This document shows positions 63,095 to 64,000 of a DNA stretch of 64,000 bases, piece by piece. Below the pieces are notes generated by a model, which searched no databases, was not told the DNA's origin, and worked only from the letters and a program-made list of their open reading frames with translations. Each line of letters begins with the position of its first letter. The stretch's first letter is position 1. Source of the DNA: Pseudomonas sp. P5_109 (GTDB taxonomy: Bacteria; Pseudomonadota; Gammaproteobacteria; Pseudomonadales; Pseudomonadaceae). The stretch is from NCBI RefSeq assembly GCF_034009455.1, contig NZ_CP125380.1, positions 6,863,001 to 6,927,000 on the forward strand. The letters run 5' to 3'. The translations under genes were made by a program, and so were the position numbers.

Positions 63095-64000
63095 TCAGAT
63101 ATCGAGCACCAGCGGCTGCGCTCCCTGCGCCGGAATCGCACAGCAAATCAGCACCTGTCCGTCATCCGGCACCTCCGCTGGCGGCAACGGGTAATGCACC
63201 TGGCCGCTGATCAAGCGCGTCTTGCAGGTGCCGCAGGAGCCGCCGCGACAACTGAACTCAGGGCGCAGGCCACGGCTTTCCGCCAACTCCAGCAAACTGC
63301 CGCCCTCCGGCTGCCAGCGCGCTTCCTTGGCCGAGCGCTGGAACACCACGGGCACGGACGTGGTGGCGGCTGGCGGTTGTTCGATGACCACGGCATCGGG
63401 ATCCGGACGTCGACGCAAGGTCGACGGGCCGAAGGTTTCGGCGTGAATCCGCGAATCGCGAATGTCCAGTTCGCGCAAGCCGTCGTACAGCGCCTGGGTA
63501 AAACTCCCCGGGCCACAGACGACAAAGTCCAGCTGGTCGTAGTCCTCGACGGTCAGCAGATCCTTGAGCAGCGCGACGTCGATCCGGCCCTGAAGGTCGA
63601 AGTCCTCTCCTTGCATCGCCTCGGCTTCCGGTTGGCTGAGCAAACGCACCACCCGCACCGCGTCACCGGCAACTTCGAGCAAGCGGTCCAGTTCCTGGCG
63701 AAACGGCTGGTCGGCCAACGTGCGCGAACTCTGGATAAACAAAGTCGGGCGGATACGGCGGGTGCGCAGCCCCTGGTAAACCACCTCCCGCACCATCGAC
63801 AACAGCGGCGTGATGCCCACCCCGGCTGCCAGCAACACCAATGGCCGACGCTCGTGGGGCACCACGGTGAAATGCCCTTGCGGCGCTCGCGCCTCCAGCA
63901 GATCGCCGACACGAATCTGCTCATGCAAATGCGTCGACACCCGCCCGTCACGCTTCACGCTGATGCGGAAAAAATCATCGGACGGTGCGCTCGATAAACT
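63095..64000 (-). CDS. Flavin reductase with C-terminal 2Fe-2S ferredoxin domain, 3' part
   Basis: The C-terminal 301 residues of an oxidoreductase; the frame is open to the right edge, so the N-terminus lies outside. The visible part begins in the FAD-binding segment (SLSSAPSDDFFRISVKR), continues with an NAD(P)-binding domain (LLAAGVGITPLLSMVREVV; DFVVCGPGSFTQALYDGL) and ends in a plant-type ferredoxin with Cys ligands in SCRGGSCGTCKTRLISG and LICCAIPA. It passes electrons from NAD(P)H via FAD to 2Fe-2S. Relatives in Pseudomonas often have an N-terminal pyridoxamine-oxidase-like domain, which cannot be checked here. Confidence 0.9.
   Translation of the reverse strand, partial: SLSSAPSDDFFRISVKRDGRVSTHLHEQIRVGDLLEARAPQGHFTVVPHERRPLVLLAAGVGITPLLSMVREVVYQGLRTRRIRPTLFIQSSRTLADQPFRQELDRLLEVAGDAVRVVRLLSQPEAEAMQGEDFDLQGRIDVALLKDLLTVEDYDQLDFVVCGPGSFTQALYDGLRELDIRDSRIHAETFGPSTLRRRPDPDAVVIEQPPAATTSVPVVFQRSAKEARWQPEGGSLLELAESRGLRPEFSCRGGSCGTCKTRLISGQVHYPLPPAEVPDDGQVLICCAIPAQGAQPLVLDI

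Overview
The window is a GC-rich chromosomal segment of a Pseudomonas, most likely of the P. fluorescens group. The basis is familiar Pseudomonas gene neighbourhoods (two-subunit pyruvate carboxylase with its LysR regulator; a GGDEF/EAL protein divergent from uvrD; a Zur-type zinc block containing folE2, an amidase and COG0523 proteins) and nine REP/REPIN-like inverted repeats between genes. I see no rRNA, tRNA, CRISPR array, insertion sequence or prophage. Both edges cut genes: the left edge an AGCS sodium/amino-acid symporter, the right edge a 2Fe-2S flavin reductase.

Layout. 1-5.6 kb: nitrogen and polyamine genes (symporter, asparaginase, AraC regulator, acetylpolyamine amidohydrolase, polyamine-binding protein). 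5.7-14.9 kb: two tandem, homologous proteins of about 1,500 residues that resemble the Pseudomonas 'dermonecrotic toxin domain' (DUF6543) family, with no recognisable secretion or immunity gene beside them. 14.9-18.4 kb: a MocR/GntR regulator divergent from paiB and two GNAT acetyltransferases. 18.5-24.9 kb: pycB-pycA, pycR, a small PA3496-like gene, an RpiR regulator and an AT-richer orphan. 25-36.6 kb: housekeeping and signalling genes (GGDEF/EAL, uvrD, EamA, Tim44-like, SMI1/KNR4, CPA2 antiporter, thioesterase, pdxY, DUF3301).

36.6-47.1 kb is a zinc-starvation block. It holds two CobW/COG0523 GTPases, two small exported proteins, a Tat-type amidase, and one tightly packed operon: folE2, a zinc-type ABC transporter, a gamma-carbonic-anhydrase-like protein, a dihydroorotase paralogue and a ThrRS-derived protein that lacks the whole catalytic domain. 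Two Zur-like operators are visible, one of them a perfect 15-bp palindrome. A second metal cluster at 50.7-56.6 kb encodes an HmtA-like P-type ATPase with three SPFH (HflK/HflC-like) proteins, one carrying 16 histidines in its first 33 residues; a weaker Zur-like palindrome lies upstream. Together they suggest a zinc-sparing and zinc-import programme spread over about 20 kb.

47-50 kb holds lipid genes (cardiolipin synthase, cyclopropane fatty acid synthase). 56.8-64 kb holds a dihydrolipoyl dehydrogenase, an Lrp regulator divergent from a LysE exporter, a large exported repeat protein with a DUF3142 lipoprotein, and the truncated reductase.

The most unusual observations are the catalytic-core-less ThrRS paralogue, the His-rich SPFH/P-type ATPase operon, the tandem toxin-like giants, and a 12-bp-period array of DnaA-box-like sequences inside the linker of the MocR gene. 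All functional statements come from recognising motifs and families by eye; no database search was run.
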